A stretch of DNA of 64,000 bases from Pholiota molesta (GCA_014925825.1 JACGCK010000188.1:21927-85926), one strand, 5' to 3'. Positions 49,942 through 62,217 are shown, numbered from the stretch's first letter. Numbers and translations are program-made. Notes: generated from the sequence alone by a model not told the origin.

Positions 49942-50240
49942 AGGTAACGCCCATGACGGAATTGCGAAGTGAATACGAGAATGGCTCGATTACGTTTGTC
50001 AAGCAGATCGATTGGCTTCTGGGATTCCAACACATAAGGCGTACTTGAGTACATACAATCCGGGCAATGATTATCGCTTCTATCGCTTCTATCGATGTCA
50101 GGATCTCACCTGCTCTCGTTTCCTACCCTTTGCGGAATCATGAGGATTACTATGACGTATTCAAAGAACTCGTGGTGAAGGTTTTGAATGGGATGCCAAT
50201 CTAAGTCTTGCTGGAAACGTTCCAGAATGCTGAAAGTATG
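49942..50240 (+). pseudogene. Possible otubain-like (OTU deubiquitinase) relic
   Basis: After an acceptor at 49942 the sequence reads LRSEYENGSITFVKQIDWLL and GFQHIR, like the segment preceding the catalytic region of fungal otubains. Then, in place of the expected Asp-Gly-Asp-Cys catalytic block, the reading breaks. Further on EDYYDVFKELVVKVLNGMPI is followed by an in-frame stop and VLLETFQNAES, again in otubain order. The catalytic Cys segment and everything after QNAES are missing. The assignment rests on remembered family patterns. Confidence 0.5.
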
Positions 50241-50771
50241 TTACGTTGCAAATTTATGAGATGAATACCTACTGATATGCGAACCAGATTGTCATTCCCT
50301 GGTGCTAAAATCGATGGGAAAGGAGGGCGGTGCGTGCTCTATGAATATCGAAGTGCAATTATACTGTACTCAACTTGGAATATTGAAGTGCACTCTTGCC
50401 TGAACATTACAAGTCGGTCCCCACGACAATCCCATGGTGGACATTTGACGCACATATTTAACGTCCTAGCTTTTCAGGATTTCGCTTTTCAGGATTTCGC
50501 ACATCTCATGGCTTTGAATTCTAATAAACGTCCCCCCAGATCGCGAGGAAGTTCTATTGTCGCTTTGTAGGTCAGTGTTCAGCTTCAAATGGACTTATCT
50601 ACTTATGTGTCAATCATGTGCTCAACCATATTTTTTCTTCGCAGCAACGTGCGAGAGTCAAATCCAGATATCCTGAAGTAAGCCATTGAACCGTATGTTT
50701 CGCTTCTCGACTCATAATTCAAAACCCTCAGTAGCCCAGCAACGTATAAACGGGCTACCAATTGGTCTCTG

Positions 50772-51178
50772 ATGAACAAAAGGCTTGTATTGTTCATCCT
50801 CATTATGCGCGGAGTTGACACTGCCAATGCAAATGTAACCTCTGCCCCGACCTCTGCTCCTATGTCCTCCAATAGTCACAGTGGATTGACAATCGACAAC
50901 AAGATAGGTTTGGGAATAGGTATCGGTTTTGGTGTTCCCTCGCTTTTACTGGCCATGTTAGCCATCTGGGTGTCTATCCGCGCAGCAAAGGGACATTATG
51001 AATCGAACCGAACCCCCCGGCACTCGACAGAACAGCCCATCAACGAGGTTCGTCTTTTTATCTTTTCTCTTTACTAACTACATAGTGATGCAACCTTCGC
51101 ACCGCCAGCCCCCCGTGCCCGTATCTACTGGAAGATACAAGCTCAGCCTGAAGCTTAGCTTCAACTACCATAACACAT
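50772..51178 (+). CDS. Small single-pass membrane protein, unknown
   Basis: The ATG at 50772 opens MNKRLVLFILIMRGVDTANA, a possible signal peptide, then a short Ser/Thr/Pro stretch (NVTSAPTSAPMSSNSHSG) and one membrane helix (KIGLGIGIGFGVPSLLLAML then AIWVSI) with a basic inner side. An intron may begin at GTTCGT after PINE (51047) and end near 51110, giving a tail PPVPVSTGRYKLSLKLSFNY with stop at 51178. The layout recalls small wall-stress or STP-rich membrane proteins. It may be the 3' end of a larger, broken gene. Confidence 0.45.
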
Positions 51179-51476
51179 GAGGCCTGATGACGAAGGGCAC
51201 AACCGCTCTTCGTGGTTCATTGATTGTACTATATATTCATAGATATGCAGTATGTGCAGAGTATGCAATTTTTTATCGTATTATCTTAGATATACATTAC
51301 CATTGTTACGAGTCTTTACGCAGTAAAGTGAGTTCTTTTCACCGAGCAAAAAAAATGTACGCGCTGCCATCCCCATCAGTGATGCCATCAATCACACAAT
51401 TCATCACGTGTTATTTTTATCTCCACAGTGCTTTAAATAGCCTGATATTTGCCATCATTGATATGTTACTCAAATA

Positions 51477-51624
51477 GATTTGATCAGATCAACGTGCATT
51501 ATATAAGCCTTGTAATTTGCAGCCATCGTGGATTGCCTCTATTTGGCTAAGGCTCCATCACACACAGCCCACTTTGATTTGATCAGATCAACTGCATTAT
51601 ATAACCCATGCAAATTGCAGCCAT
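51477..51624 (+). repeat. Pair of 50-bp direct repeats at the edge of the AT-rich island
   Basis: GATTTGATCAGATCAACGTG at 51477-51526 and GATTTGATCAGATCAACTGC at 51576-51624, each continuing through CATTATATAA to TTGCAGCCAT. The period is 99 bp. Confidence 0.9.
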
Positions 51625-52464
51625 ATTGAAGACTGAAAGACACTCATAATGTAGACCGGACTTTAGTCTGTCGTAACTGTTTTGCCCAAGTTATTAGCAA
51701 ATGCACTTTTCATCCTCATTTTGGGCACTTGAAAACCGTTTTGGGCGCTTTTCAATGAATAATAACAGGGCACTTTCGTAATTTTGCAGTATTATTGTAC
51801 CTTTATATACACCTTTTTAACAAACAAATTAATTGTAAATTTGGATAAGAATTGACCTGACTGTAATTAATTCTATCTGTCCTATTCATTTTGAGTAATT
51901 AAAAGGGTTTAAATAAAGACATGTAGGTGCTGAATATGCCTACAGGCTTTGATTGTCTTACATTATGACGTACAGGGTGTTGGAAAAGGCGTCCTAACGG
52001 CATTTTGGTACGCCTGTACGTCATTATTCTGAGACATGTCTTGAAATATACCTATTTTAGGGTCTCAAATCGGATTTAATTGTTCAGGCCTGTATTACTG
52101 AATGTTTTAGTGGTGGTCCTCTGGATGGTGAGTACTGAATTGATACATATTACAAGTAAACTAAAGATTTTTCTTGTAGACAGCTTTACAATCATGTTTC
52201 ATGGCCTTTTATGAGTGGTCTTATTCACAGTTAAAGTAAGAAATTCATATATATAGTATTAAGCTTTTGGTCTGATATATAATAGTATAAATTCCAATAT
52301 TGTGTTACTGTACATTTTGTCTATATATCAGTGGCAGAAAATGTATTTTCTATGTATAGTATCCATCAATTTTGGATATGCACTCTGTTTATGATGCACG
52401 TGAATGTAATCATATCGATCACTGATAAGGGATTGGTAGGTCTTTTCTCAACATCCATCTCATT
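51625..52464. other. AT-rich gene-free stretch with a 12-bp inverted repeat
   Basis: ATGACGTACAGG (51965-51976) and its exact complement CCTGTACGTCAT (52013-52024) enclose 36 bases. TACAGGGTGTTGGAAAAG next to it recalls mariner-type element ends, but only one short palindrome is present. TTTTGGGC words repeat around 51720-51760. No gene is seen. Confidence 0.5.
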
Positions 52465-53349
52465 ATGGAGCCTGATCTAGGTAAGGTATACCCTCTTAAT
52501 CCCTGTGTCTGTGTTTGCTAAACTTTGGGTTATTTAGAGGATTTTTATGCTTCTATGAGATATACAGAAACTCAACGAAGTCTTCATCTTGTTATCTCTT
52601 CCATTGTGGCGCGTTTTCACTTGGGACAATCCTCCACCCTTCTCCACCACCTCCAACAAACACAGGCCCTCATTTCTGGATCCTATCCTCTATTGGTTTT
52701 ATTCCCCGACTCTTTTGAACCCAATGATTTGGACATATTTCTACCTTTGGATTCCCCACTTTCACCATCGCCTTTTATCCATTGGATTGAAGATATTTGT
52801 GGATACAGAAATGTTTCAACATTTCCCAACCATGGATATATTGGCTTTGACAATTATATCACCTGCGTCACCAAGCATCAAAAGCTTGTGGGTGGTAGGG
52901 TCACTTCCATCAATATCATTGTTGTCAAGAGACGACGGTTATTCCAGGTTATTGCAAAGTTTGCTTCCACCATTACCATGAATTTTATCTCTTATGCCGG
53001 CTTCTGTTCCCTCTATCCCAATCTTACTCTTGACAAGAAGGGTCTTGAACTTTATTCTGGGAGAACAGAATGGATCAACAAATACCGGAATCGGGGATTT
53101 GATATCAAAATTTCTCTTCTTGCTTGGCAGGATACTCCTACTCATCATTGCGGAGAGTATAGCTCTTGCCCTGCTACTTCACGCAATATTGGAGATCTGT
53201 ATACCTTGTTTGTCCCTTTCACTGGTGATGCGTCTACTGTTAGACAATCACAAATGGAATGGCTTGGGAATATGGATTTGGATATATTTAGAGATTGGCA
53301 GATAATGCGGGACCCATGCATTGAATATGTTGAGTTTATCATTTTATAA
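52465..53349 (+). CDS. Predicted nucleotidyltransferase-fold protein, lineage-specific
   Basis: A 16-nt first exon ATGGAGCCTGATCTAG (52465-52480) and a 57-nt intron (GTAAGG to TTTAG, 52481-52537) join in frame to the long exon (MEPDL/EDFYASMRYTETQRSL). ISGSYPLLVLFPDSFEPNDL then DIFLPLD resembles the GS-xn-DxD core of nucleotidyltransferase-like proteins common in Agaricomycetes: GS near codon 60 and D-L-D later. FISYAGFCSLYPNLTLDKKG follows. The gene is open to 53349. The function and activity are inferred only from this pattern. It is the first gene of the AT-rich island. Confidence 0.6.
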
Positions 53350-53570
53350 TCATTAGTGCTATTTACTGACTTTAATTCAATAGATGGTTATTAGAGTCAC
53401 GCGCTTTGATTGTCTTGTTATTCAAGATAATACCACCAATATCTTTTATTGTATCTGTGGAGTTGAATATTATTCTTAGTTATTGAAATTTGATGACTTT
53501 TTGTGTCCTTCTTTGATATGAAAGTTTAAAGAATATAGCGGGCATATTTGATTTGGATGGTTACAAAGAC

Positions 53571-54730
53571 ATTCTAGCTAGTTTGATACCCGTCTCATTG
53601 ACCTCACTGCTTTCCACATAAGCTGACTTTCTCTTGGTGGGAAGTTTATATATCTGCTGATCTGTAGATGGGTAGCGACTCCTCATTCTCAAGATGGCTG
53701 CGCGCTATAATAGATTAATGAGCAATTGGAATATTATAAATTTAATGAAACACATACATCTCTGAATGTTTGGTTGAGCAGCAAAACACCACGAAGCAGA
53801 GGCACCATCTTGTATTTCTTGTCCTTGGCAGGATATGCTAGAATTACCATAGTAATCTCGACAATATCACCAATTCTGTAGTTGTTTGGACTGGTGCACT
53901 TATATCTACAAGTTTTATTAGTTGATAAACTTGGAAAGTATCAATTACTTACAACACTTGGCCATCCTTATCAGTATATTGCACAAAATAATCAACTTCA
54001 TTATCTGCAGCATGGACTAGACTGTCTCCTCTCATACTCTCCAAGACGCCTTCTGGATCAACAGTTTGGTGGAAAGGGAGTGACTCTGTACTTGGAACAA
54101 AATGTTTATAGGAAAAGTACCGAGTATGAGAGTCCAAAGCAATATGTTCTCCATGTTGTGTTGGTTCCCATTGTTCAAGTCTATCGGGAGGAAAGTGGTT
54201 TGTAAAAGCCACATAAGCTTTCTCCATGTTGTGCAAATAGTGTTCAAAGACAGTATTTCCAAGTCCAGTAATAGTGACAGCTTGCCTCAGATGGGGGCGA
54301 CTCCGGATTGCTGAGGCTGAGTTGCTGTATGTGCGTATATTAATGGAATGGTATACATACTGAAATAAAGAAAGACGTACATAGTTTTGGAAACAGGGGG
54401 TAACATTTTGGAACAAAGAATGCCTTGTAATCGGATGAAAGCATCTTCCATCTGAGAATCCTCCGTGTTAAAGTAACTTAACCTCCAGGATTGGGGCTCA
54501 GTACGTGGTACTATGTGTAAGTCATCCAACTTTGATAGCATGAGTTATACCACATTTAGCAAAATGCTAAGAGGCTTACATTAATGTTTGCAAGATGGAT
54601 ATCAGCAGAGTCAGAGGAATATGTACGCGCTTCATGGAGTCTATTCAACTCTTGTTCTAGAAAGATAATCAGTTACTAATCCGTGAAATTTATTCGCACT
54701 CACTAGCATCATCCCAAGGGTAATATTCAT
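53571..54730 (-). CDS. Lineage-specific protein of unknown function
   Basis: The minus strand shows MDEYYPWDDA at 54730, then exons with QELNRLHEARTYSSDSADIH, LRLSYF-like AEPQSWRLSYFNTEDSQMED, SRPHLRQAVTITGLGNTVFE, FTNHFPPDRLEQWEPTQHGE, DSLVHAADNEVDYFVQYTDK and YRIGDIVEITMVILAYPAKD. The last exon ends KSAYVESSEVNETGIKLARM and a stop at 53571. Exon edges have GT-AG and phases agree for the last intron. The layout is familiar from transposon-rich agaricomycete regions, but I do not know a function. The start may lie further upstream. Confidence 0.5.
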
Positions 54731-55070
54731 CCATTGGTGCGGAGAGATCAGAGCGCAAAGCAAACTACATAGAGTTATATTTATATCTGAATTAATCAGC
54801 TGTTTATGCTTATCTGATGGTTACCATCAGATCAATTTAAGCTTCTAGAAGTTTCTAATGACATGAGTTGCTTAATTGATCATGAATTCTGTTATGGAAC
54901 ATTATAAATAGCTTATGCTATACTGTTTGAGGTATAGACTCTGGGTTTCATCAGTTTGACCCTGATATACCGGTAATAATATTACCGTAAGGTTTCCGAC
55001 ACTCCATTAGCCAGATATTTACTGATTATCTTGCTGATTATCTGAACGTGGGAGTATCTTCTTTTGGTGC

Positions 55071-55078
55071 TATAAAAG
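55071..55078 (+). promoter_or_regulatory. TATA box of the AT-hook protein gene
   Basis: TATAAAAG lies 36-43 bp before the ATG at 55114 in a setting that fits a core promoter. Confidence 0.55.
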
Positions 55079-55113
55079 CTATCCCTGTGTAGAAGATTGG
55101 ATCTTGTACGACC

Positions 55114-57410
55114 ATGCCTCCCCGTGGTAAATCTAGTTCGGCTCCCAGCAAGGCCCATCCCAGCAAAGATAAGCCTCCAGGCAAACGCGGCCGACCTAGA
55201 AAAATAAGGCATAGTGAAGACGAAGACGACAAGTATGTTTGGCTTTTACCTAATCGGTTTGGCTGTTAATAATTTTCATTTTGTTATAGCACTCCAGCAG
55301 TACGCCATGTGTCGCACAAATTGGTGCCCAAGTATGTATTTATAATTCTGTTTATTGAGTTCTAATATTTATTGTTGCCTTTATTATAGAAGTCCTGGTC
55401 GAGAGTTTGTTTTTTTTTTTTTTTTTTTGTTATTTTTTTAAATCTTATTCTAATATTGGCATTTTTCTCTGTCAGGGTACTTGAGGTTTCCGATTCAGAT
55501 TCTGAACCCAATAAGATTGCATCCAAGAGCAAGAGATTCATAGAGGATGAAGCTGAAGAAGAAGACGAGGATAAGGATGAGGATGACCAGTATGTTTCTT
55601 GTTATCTTGTCAAGGTATTGAGCTCATTGTATATCAAAAGGTTGGAGCCGGATGACTCGTAGGTTATTTTTTGCCAGTTTGGTATCTCAAGATTAACTAT
55701 TATTTTACAGTATGTATCCTGAACAAGCAACACCGTCCCGTGTGATGGTTCAGAATCCATCTACTCCCCGTACTCCACCTTTGAGTACGCGCCGTAATGC
55801 CAGGTAAGTGGTACAAATGACATAGGATTACTCTGTCTTATTCAATATTTGGTATAGGACATTTACAGAGCGTGATAGTCCGGATAATCCTTTGGCTTCT
55901 GGCTTCCAATTCAAGTCCCCGTGCGTATTGTACTTATTTAAAAGGATAGTGGCATACACTTATTTTGTTATAGAACCAAGCGTCCTAAAGAAGATGTATA
56001 TGCGTCTCCAATGGTTCCCAGCTCCAAGAAGGGTTTCCCTCAAAGGTAAGATTTGATAATTGTAACTTGTACTATATTCTGATTGTATATTTAGCCAGCA
56101 GAAGAAGACTAATCCCAAAGCTTTGGCTATTGACAATGATCTCACTTTCGATGACATTTCTGATCCGGATGATCTTAGTGCTTCGGATAAGCCTGCTAAT
56201 GCTACTGGAAGTGTCTTTCAAGAAGATCTCACGGCGTTAACTATCAAGTTAGTCCCTTTATACTTTGATTTAATTTATTCTTTGGTATATTTATTCCTAT
56301 TTAGAAAGTTACCGGCCACTTGTGAGGTTGCAAACCCAGCCAATCAAGATTCCTACTTGTTGAATAGGGGATACTACAACTCTCTTCCTAATTTACAGTA
56401 TGTGATTAATTTTCAAGTTTATTAATTATTAATTTTTATATGTAGGTTGGGTACATTGATTCCTTCAAAGGAATCGCCAGCAGTGGGATTGGTGATGTTT
56501 ACCCATTGGCGTAAACAAATCAAAGGACTCAAAGTCAAGTGCATTGAAATATTGATTGCAAATTACATTGGTATACTTATATTCAATTAGGCCAGCTTTG
56601 GAGGCCATTATTTTGTTGAAGACGACAATTATGTCAATCCATCCCGTGTTTCTCCCTTGCAACTTATTGGGAGGTCTCTTGGATCTTTCAACCAACGGTT
56701 TGAAGTAACAGTCAATCACCGAGACACTGCCTTGTTTTTGTCTCCGGTCATGGTGGTTGATTCTTATCTTCAGACCTTCAATCCCAAATTGCAGTATTCT
56801 GGCCATTATCTTACTGGTATTTATCATTCTGAGGAATGGGCGCGTTATGGCGCACTGCTATGTATGTTGGCACATCAGCCTTCAATGAAGACGCAGATCT
56901 GGAAAGACGCTGTGTCTTTTACAACAAAGAGTATTGGGGATCCAAGTGAGATTCTCTTATTGCCTCTTTTCTTTTTCTAATTGGATTTAATTGAAATTTA
57001 GAGCGTGAGGATTTACAGGTCCTGGTTACACGGTTCCAGGACTTCTTATCCAGCATCCAGCCCTTCCAAGATTAGCAGCTCTCAAGCTGGACATAGTGGT
57101 AAAGCAAAGAGCAATAGTCGGGTGTATCCCCCGTTGGCTGCCACAGATCCCAGTAAGTTATTATTTTAGACTTAGGAATAATCTAATCTCTTCTTTAGTT
57201 CTTGTCTACAATGCGTCCGGCAAGAACTTTGAATATACAGCAGAGACCTTCAATAATTTGTCCATCAATTTGTCCTTATGATGGCGAGGTTCCTTATGGT
57301 TCTCTTGCTGTTATTTGTTATTCTTGTCATATTTCCAAGAATGGTTCTGAGTGGCGTTTACCAATTACGCTCAGTGGGTCTTGTTGCTTGGTGTCCCAGA
57401 AAATAAGTAG
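55114..57410 (+). CDS. AT-hook-containing protein, lineage-specific
   Basis: Begins MPPRGKSSSAPSKAHPSKDK, then PPGKRGRPRKIRHSEDEDD with an AT-hook core (RGRPRK) suited to minor-groove DNA binding, so a nuclear role is likely. Many short exons encode acidic and Ser/Pro-rich linkers (SDSDSEPNKIASKSKRF; SPDNPLASGFQFKSPTKRPK). A folded C-terminal part follows: FTHWRKQIKGLK/ASFGGHYF, SPLQLIGRSLGSFNQRFEVT, YSGHYLTGIYHSEEWARYGA. Near the end NASGKNFEYTAETFNNLSIN, DGEVPYGSLAVICYSCHISK and AQWVLLLGVPENK-stop (57410) belong to a module common in agaricomycete unknowns. Frame slips are needed near 57050, 57265 and 57370. Confidence 0.6.
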
Positions 57411-57621
57411 TGATTGTATAGAGCCCCTTGAATTTATTGATTAAATTGTATGAACATTGAATGACTTTTTTGAGAAATACATTCTTCTACAAGGTTTTAA
57501 TCATCAACTGAACAATCTGGTGAAGGATTTGTAATGCGCTTTTCTTGAATTTAACAATATATATTCACAATTTCCCCAAGTACATTTGCAGTTAGTCATG
57601 GAAAAATACAGATTGTCTGCA

Positions 57622-59051
57622 TCAACGTACAGACATCATTGCCAGTAACAAGCTTCTGACACCGGGTAGTAATGCAAACTGCTCCTTGTTCTTGTTGCTC
57701 TTTTCCATTGCGTCCAGTATAGCGCGGATGTGCTGGACTGCTTCACCGTTTTCGTAATTGTCCAGTGTTGCAGAAATGCAGGCGGATTCACCGGTTATTT
57801 GAAGTGCACTTTAGCAAAGCACGAATATGTGCAGTGTCATTGGTTTCTTAAACAGCTATCCGGCTGAGTAGTAATAGATGCAGGTGTCTGGCGCCTGACG
57901 ATCACCAGTAGGCGGATTTTGATTACATATACACTGCAAAATCCTGTGCTTACATATGCCTAGCACCGGGCCCTATGTCGAATCTAAATGGCATTTGTTT
58001 CTATTATATACACACTGTAAACTACTGTGCTTATGTATTGCTGCGTGATCAACAGGATGTAAATCAGATATTACTGAGTGATGCTCCGGGCAAAAGGCCT
58101 TGATGAATAGCTTCATAGAACTTGCACAAAGCGTTTTCGGCCAACATACTGTCAACAGTTATATTTTGCTGTTGGAAGTCTGACATGGATGAAGTCATTT
58201 GAGCGATGACTTTGTCAAGGGTGGTTTTGCATTCTTGTATGCTGGCTTTGGTTCGGCACTTTTTTTGAGTGGTGTAATCCCCCGGAGATAGACTATACCG
58301 TTCATCGATCCGCTGTTGATTGTATGGATACATGTCGCAATGCATTCAGTGTCGGGTGTTGGGTGAAGTCGGCTACTATAGGTGAGGTCGACTACCAGCT
58401 GGAAAGCTCCAATCTGCCCCTAGATGTGGATATGGCTTGGGATTGCCACGGATAAAGAAATCCAAGGTATCCTTGAAAGTGTGGTCTTCTGATTTGCAAT
58501 ATTCAAGCCAGGACGATTTGTTCAAGGAATCCCAATAGATTTTCGCGTTTATCGCCCCTCGCTTCGCGTCCGGTGTTCCATATGCCGCCATGTTGCAATA
58601 ATATTCACGGTCTGGTATCTGAGCGATCAGATCTTCAAATTCATTAATATCTTCGAATACGGTCTGCTCGTTTTAAAGCGAAAGGAGTTCGGAAGGATAC
58701 GGCTCGCCATAGTATGGCACTGAATATACCAGGTATCGTCTTGATTCGATCCTGGCTGAATGGGCCGTCTGCACCCTTCATTCGTTCGCGAGATGGTGTT
58801 TGTTCTCGAAATGGTGAATAACGCTCTGGATGTGCTATTTGCAGCTTCTGGAGTTCGGTTGGACCCTCAGAACCAATGTTACCATAATAGGCTGCAATGG
58901 ATTGCCGCCAATATTCACTGAAAAGACGATCTCTGTTGTCTGTAATCGTTCGCGCCGCTTCGTGAATTGAGTCGTTGAAGGCCACGTCAAGTATATGAGA
59001 CATGTACTTTATCACTGTGACGGTTTCTGGGGATCCGACTGACGCGTGCAC
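57622..59051 (-). CDS. Lineage-specific protein of unknown function
   Basis: Read on the minus strand: MHASVGSPETVTVIKYMSHI (59051), FSEYWRQSIAAYYGNIGSEG, QIAHPERYSPFREQTPSRER, MAAYGTPDAKRGAINAKIYW with LEYCKSEDHTFKDTLDFFIR, ECKTTLDKVIAQMTSSMSDF and, at the end, SATLDNYENGEAVQHIRAIL with EKSNKNKEQFALLPGVRSLL, stopping at 57622. Intron positions were not resolved and one or two frame slips are likely. No domain is recognised. It is oriented like the DUF6532 and TET/JBP genes to its right. Confidence 0.45.
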
Positions 59052-59189
59052 TCGTAGAGCTACTTCGAAGGGCTCAATGCTGGTACGGGACGGTTTCAGT
59101 TTGCGACGATGGCTTTGTAAGACTTGTTGCTTTCGTGCCGTAGCGAAAGATGTTCCATGTCGTTTCTAAAACCAGCACCTTTTCACTAT

Positions 59190-59440
59190 ATACATCACGA
59201 AAAACGATTAATATCTCTAGAGAAATTTCAGTGTCTCTCAAAGACACTAGAGACTTTAAGAGCACTGAGAGACCCCAAAGACAAAAAGATCTCTAGAGAT
59301 ACGTTATCATCGAACTTATCTCTTTGATGTCTCTATAGGTATCAAAGGTCTCTCAGAGTGCTGCTCAAAATGCTCTGGGAGTAAGTGGTATTTTTACCTG
59401 ATTTACCTGTATGACTTTGTGAGCCTTTTCAAATATATTT
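59190..59440. repeat. AGAGAC-rich inverted-repeat cluster
   Basis: The perfect palindrome ATCTCTAGAGAT at 59290-59301 partly recurs at 59211-59221. AGCACTGAGAGACC near 59250 faces GGTCTCTCAGAGTGCT near 59349. The cluster abuts the 52-bp minisatellite. It may be the end of a small element, but no target duplication was identified. Confidence 0.45.
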
Positions 59441-59770
59441 TATGTCTTTTTGAGAATCAAAAAGACAACGCACTATACAAGATATATATATAGCTATCTC
59501 TGAGACATTCAGAAAGATAAACAAGGACACAAGGTATATATTCTAATGTCTCTGAGATTTTCAAAAAGATAAACAAGGATACAAGGTATATATCCTAATG
59601 TCTCTGAGACTTTCAAAAAGATAACACCGTATACAAGATATATATGTTGATGTCTTTGAAACCTTTGAAAAGATTAGCAAAAATACAAGGCATATAAGTT
59701 GATGTCTCTGAGACTTTTAAAAAAGATAAATATGGATACAAGGTATCAATTTCAAAGTCTCTGTAATAGC
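59441..59770. repeat. Minisatellite of exact 52-bp period, about six to seven copies
   Basis: The core ATGTCTCTGAGACTTTCAAA recurs at 59441, 59493, 59545, 59597, 59649 and 59701, each exactly 52 bases apart, and once more near 59755. The rest of the unit is AAGATAAACAAGGATACAAG and GTATATAT. Copies differ by substitutions, not by length. Confidence 0.93.
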
Positions 59771-60009
59771 TTGAGAGTTGCAAATAAGCTTTCACACTTG
59801 CTCAAAAAGATTCAAAAAGTGTTGGAAGCTTGGTAGGTCCTTTCGCCAGGTGATTCTCAGAGCACTCTCAGAACCTTTGAAAGTATTCTCAATCTCTCTA
59901 TGAGGCGCATAAATTTTCATATTTCAGGGGCCCAGAATGCAAATAGGTAAAAAAAACAAATAAAACGATGGTACGCGCAACATAGATAGAGAGGGAGAGG
60001 AGGCTATGT

Positions 60010-62063
60010 CTAATTATCATCCTCTTCACCTTCACCTTCTGCCTCACTAGCATCGGCAATTTGATCAAGGGCTGAAAAGTCAACAGGTGCAAGATCTTGA
60101 TCAGTCGTAGAGCTCGCAGCTTGCAAAAGAGATTGGCTAGACCTAAATGCAAGATAATTAGATAAGGTAAAACAATTATAATATAACCATACGCGATCTT
60201 CATATATAGTGTTCTGAGCCAAAATCCTGTCCATTTCTTAGTCGCCATCTCCAATTTGTTCCAATTAGCCTTATGACGGTTTGAGCTAATGGAAGGGTGA
60301 TTTAGATAACATATCCTAATGTAGAGAAATAATGAAATAATGCTTACGATGATTTCATAGCTTCTTCAGAGAAAGGTAGAGCAGATTTTGTACCTTCCTT
60401 CCATTCCTTCAATGAATGTTCGATCTGAGTGGGGAGAGTGATCAGCAGATAGTCAAAAAATTAAATGTTAGAACAGTTACAGCAGCTAGAGTCACCAAAA
60501 TAATAGTGACCGGGATCGTCTTTTCTTCTATGATGCGGGCAGTTGTTTCTTGATCAGCCTTTGATTTCGATGTCGAACAAAACCATTGGTCTTGGATGAC
60601 CTCTATCATTAGTTCAGAACCAAACGGTTTATTGGAATCAAATGTCTGATTCTATACAATGTATTAGCCATGATCAATTGTATATTATAAACATACCTGT
60701 AAATTGATACCCAAACATAAACTTGGCATCTTCAAGAAGCCAAGCAACGTCGGAACGTATCTTGTCGGTAGTTCCAGTAAGACCATAGCTCCCTTTAACC
60801 TTCATGCGAGATTTGGAAATGAGGGAGCTTAGGAGATTTGTGCGAGCATATAACGCCTACACCAATAAACGTGAGTATAAGTTACTGGTTAGAAGTAGCA
60901 CGTACAAAGGTTACGAGGTTCTTTTTCTTTGCCATGTCATGGGAGTTCTTCTTGAATGCTGCAATCGTATTGGCATTCTTGGATTTCTGTGCAGCTTTCT
61001 GGATTGCATTCCATGCAAAGTCAAAACGCTTTGGGCCACTAGCGTCACTCATATCTCCAAAAACCATTTGATACCTAACTTGGGCTTTGGCAGCAATAGC
61101 GAGTGCCCGGGAACTTGGAGAAAAATGAGCCTCTGTCACCTTACTTCCACTACCAGTGGCAGCCGCATGTGCATTAGAAGCAGCCTTCGAAGATGAAGAT
61201 GCTGTCGATGGAGCCAATGAGGCCGACCTCGAGGGTGTTTTTGAAGCTGAGCGGCTTTTGAGTGATGCAATGGAATGTGTATCATCATCGACAGTTATCT
61301 ATCAATTCAAGTTTAGCACAATAACCATGAATACTTTCTAAACGCACCCCATTATCAGCAAAAAAACTGCCTCTCCTACTTGCTGTTCATCTTCATCAAG
61401 ATCATTCCCTCCAGCCTGGCTGCCATCCTCGCCGTCACCGTCGTCAAAGCCAGTCTCAGCGTCTTCATCTTCTTCATTTGCAGGAGGTAGAGGCTGCAGT
61501 AAACGTTTTGGTTGAGAAGAGCCACTGCCTTTAGGTTTGGACGTTGCGGGAAGGGTGCCAAGAGACTGAAATAACTCTTCCTCTTCATCATCCAGGGCTA
61601 AGCGTTGTTTCTTATGATGACGACTTGGAGGTATATCGTCCTCCTCTCCCTCTTCCTCCACATCCTCTTCTTCTATCTCAGGTTCCTCTGTTGGAAATAT
61701 ATAAGTATATGTTCAAAAATAGGCGATATACATACCTTCTAAATCCTTCTGCAAATGTTTTAGCATTTGCATTTTCTCAGCAAGAGACATGTCGTCAGTT
61801 TCCAGCGCTGGAGTACTCCCCTTTCTTGGGGCTTTGCTTATGGTTGATGCCTTTCTTTTCTTTACAGAGACCTCTTCCTCTTCCTCTTGATCGTGATGAT
61901 TCGCAGGGGGTCGGCCCTTAGGATGTGCCTTTGAAGGGGGGCGTTTGTTGGCAGGGAGGCTGGCGGTGGATGAATTGGCTGCGAGATTGGACCGGTTGGA
62001 CCCTCCTCGGGTCTGGATACCTTGGGTACCCTTTTTCGCTGAGTTGCGGGTAGTAAGAGTCAT
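60010..62063 (-). CDS. DUF6532-domain protein with disordered acidic N-terminus
   Basis: The start at 62063 gives MTLTTRNSAKKGTQGIQTRG. The N-terminal half is basic then strongly acidic (DQEEEEEVSVKKRKAS; EEEDVEEEGEEDDIPPSRHH), suggesting a nuclear or chromatin-associated protein. The folded half reads FSPSSRALAIAAKAQVRYQM, RFDFAWNAIQKAAQKSKNAN, VKGSYGLTGTTDKIRSDVAW with LLEDAKFMFGYQF, then SNKPFGSELMIEVIQDQWF, PVTIILVTLAA and IEHSLKEWKEGTKSALPFSE. The block with PFG...I...WF followed by a helix after VTLAA is typical of DUF6532. It ends SEAEGEGEEDDN-stop at 60010. Several short AT-rich introns. Head-to-tail with the TET/JBP gene, 155 bp apart. Confidence 0.7.
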
Positions 62064-62217
62064 AGTAAATAATAGGGAGAAAAGCTTTGCAAAATGAGAC
62101 GTATGGGATGTAGGAGCGTTGGAGGTTAGGAATGAAATTCGAACCATGGGAAACTATATTTGATGAACACATTGAAGCGGACATTAAAATATTCTATGTA
62201 CTCCCGCTAGCTAGGCA

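Noticed and set aside
52525..52537. Start of the nucleotidyltransferase-like gene in the long exon
   Set aside because: That frame begins with TTG; an upstream ATG exon (52465-52480) with a proper 57-nt intron is better supported.
59613..59795. Small minus-strand frame
   Set aside because: It lies within the 52-bp minisatellite and has no protein features.
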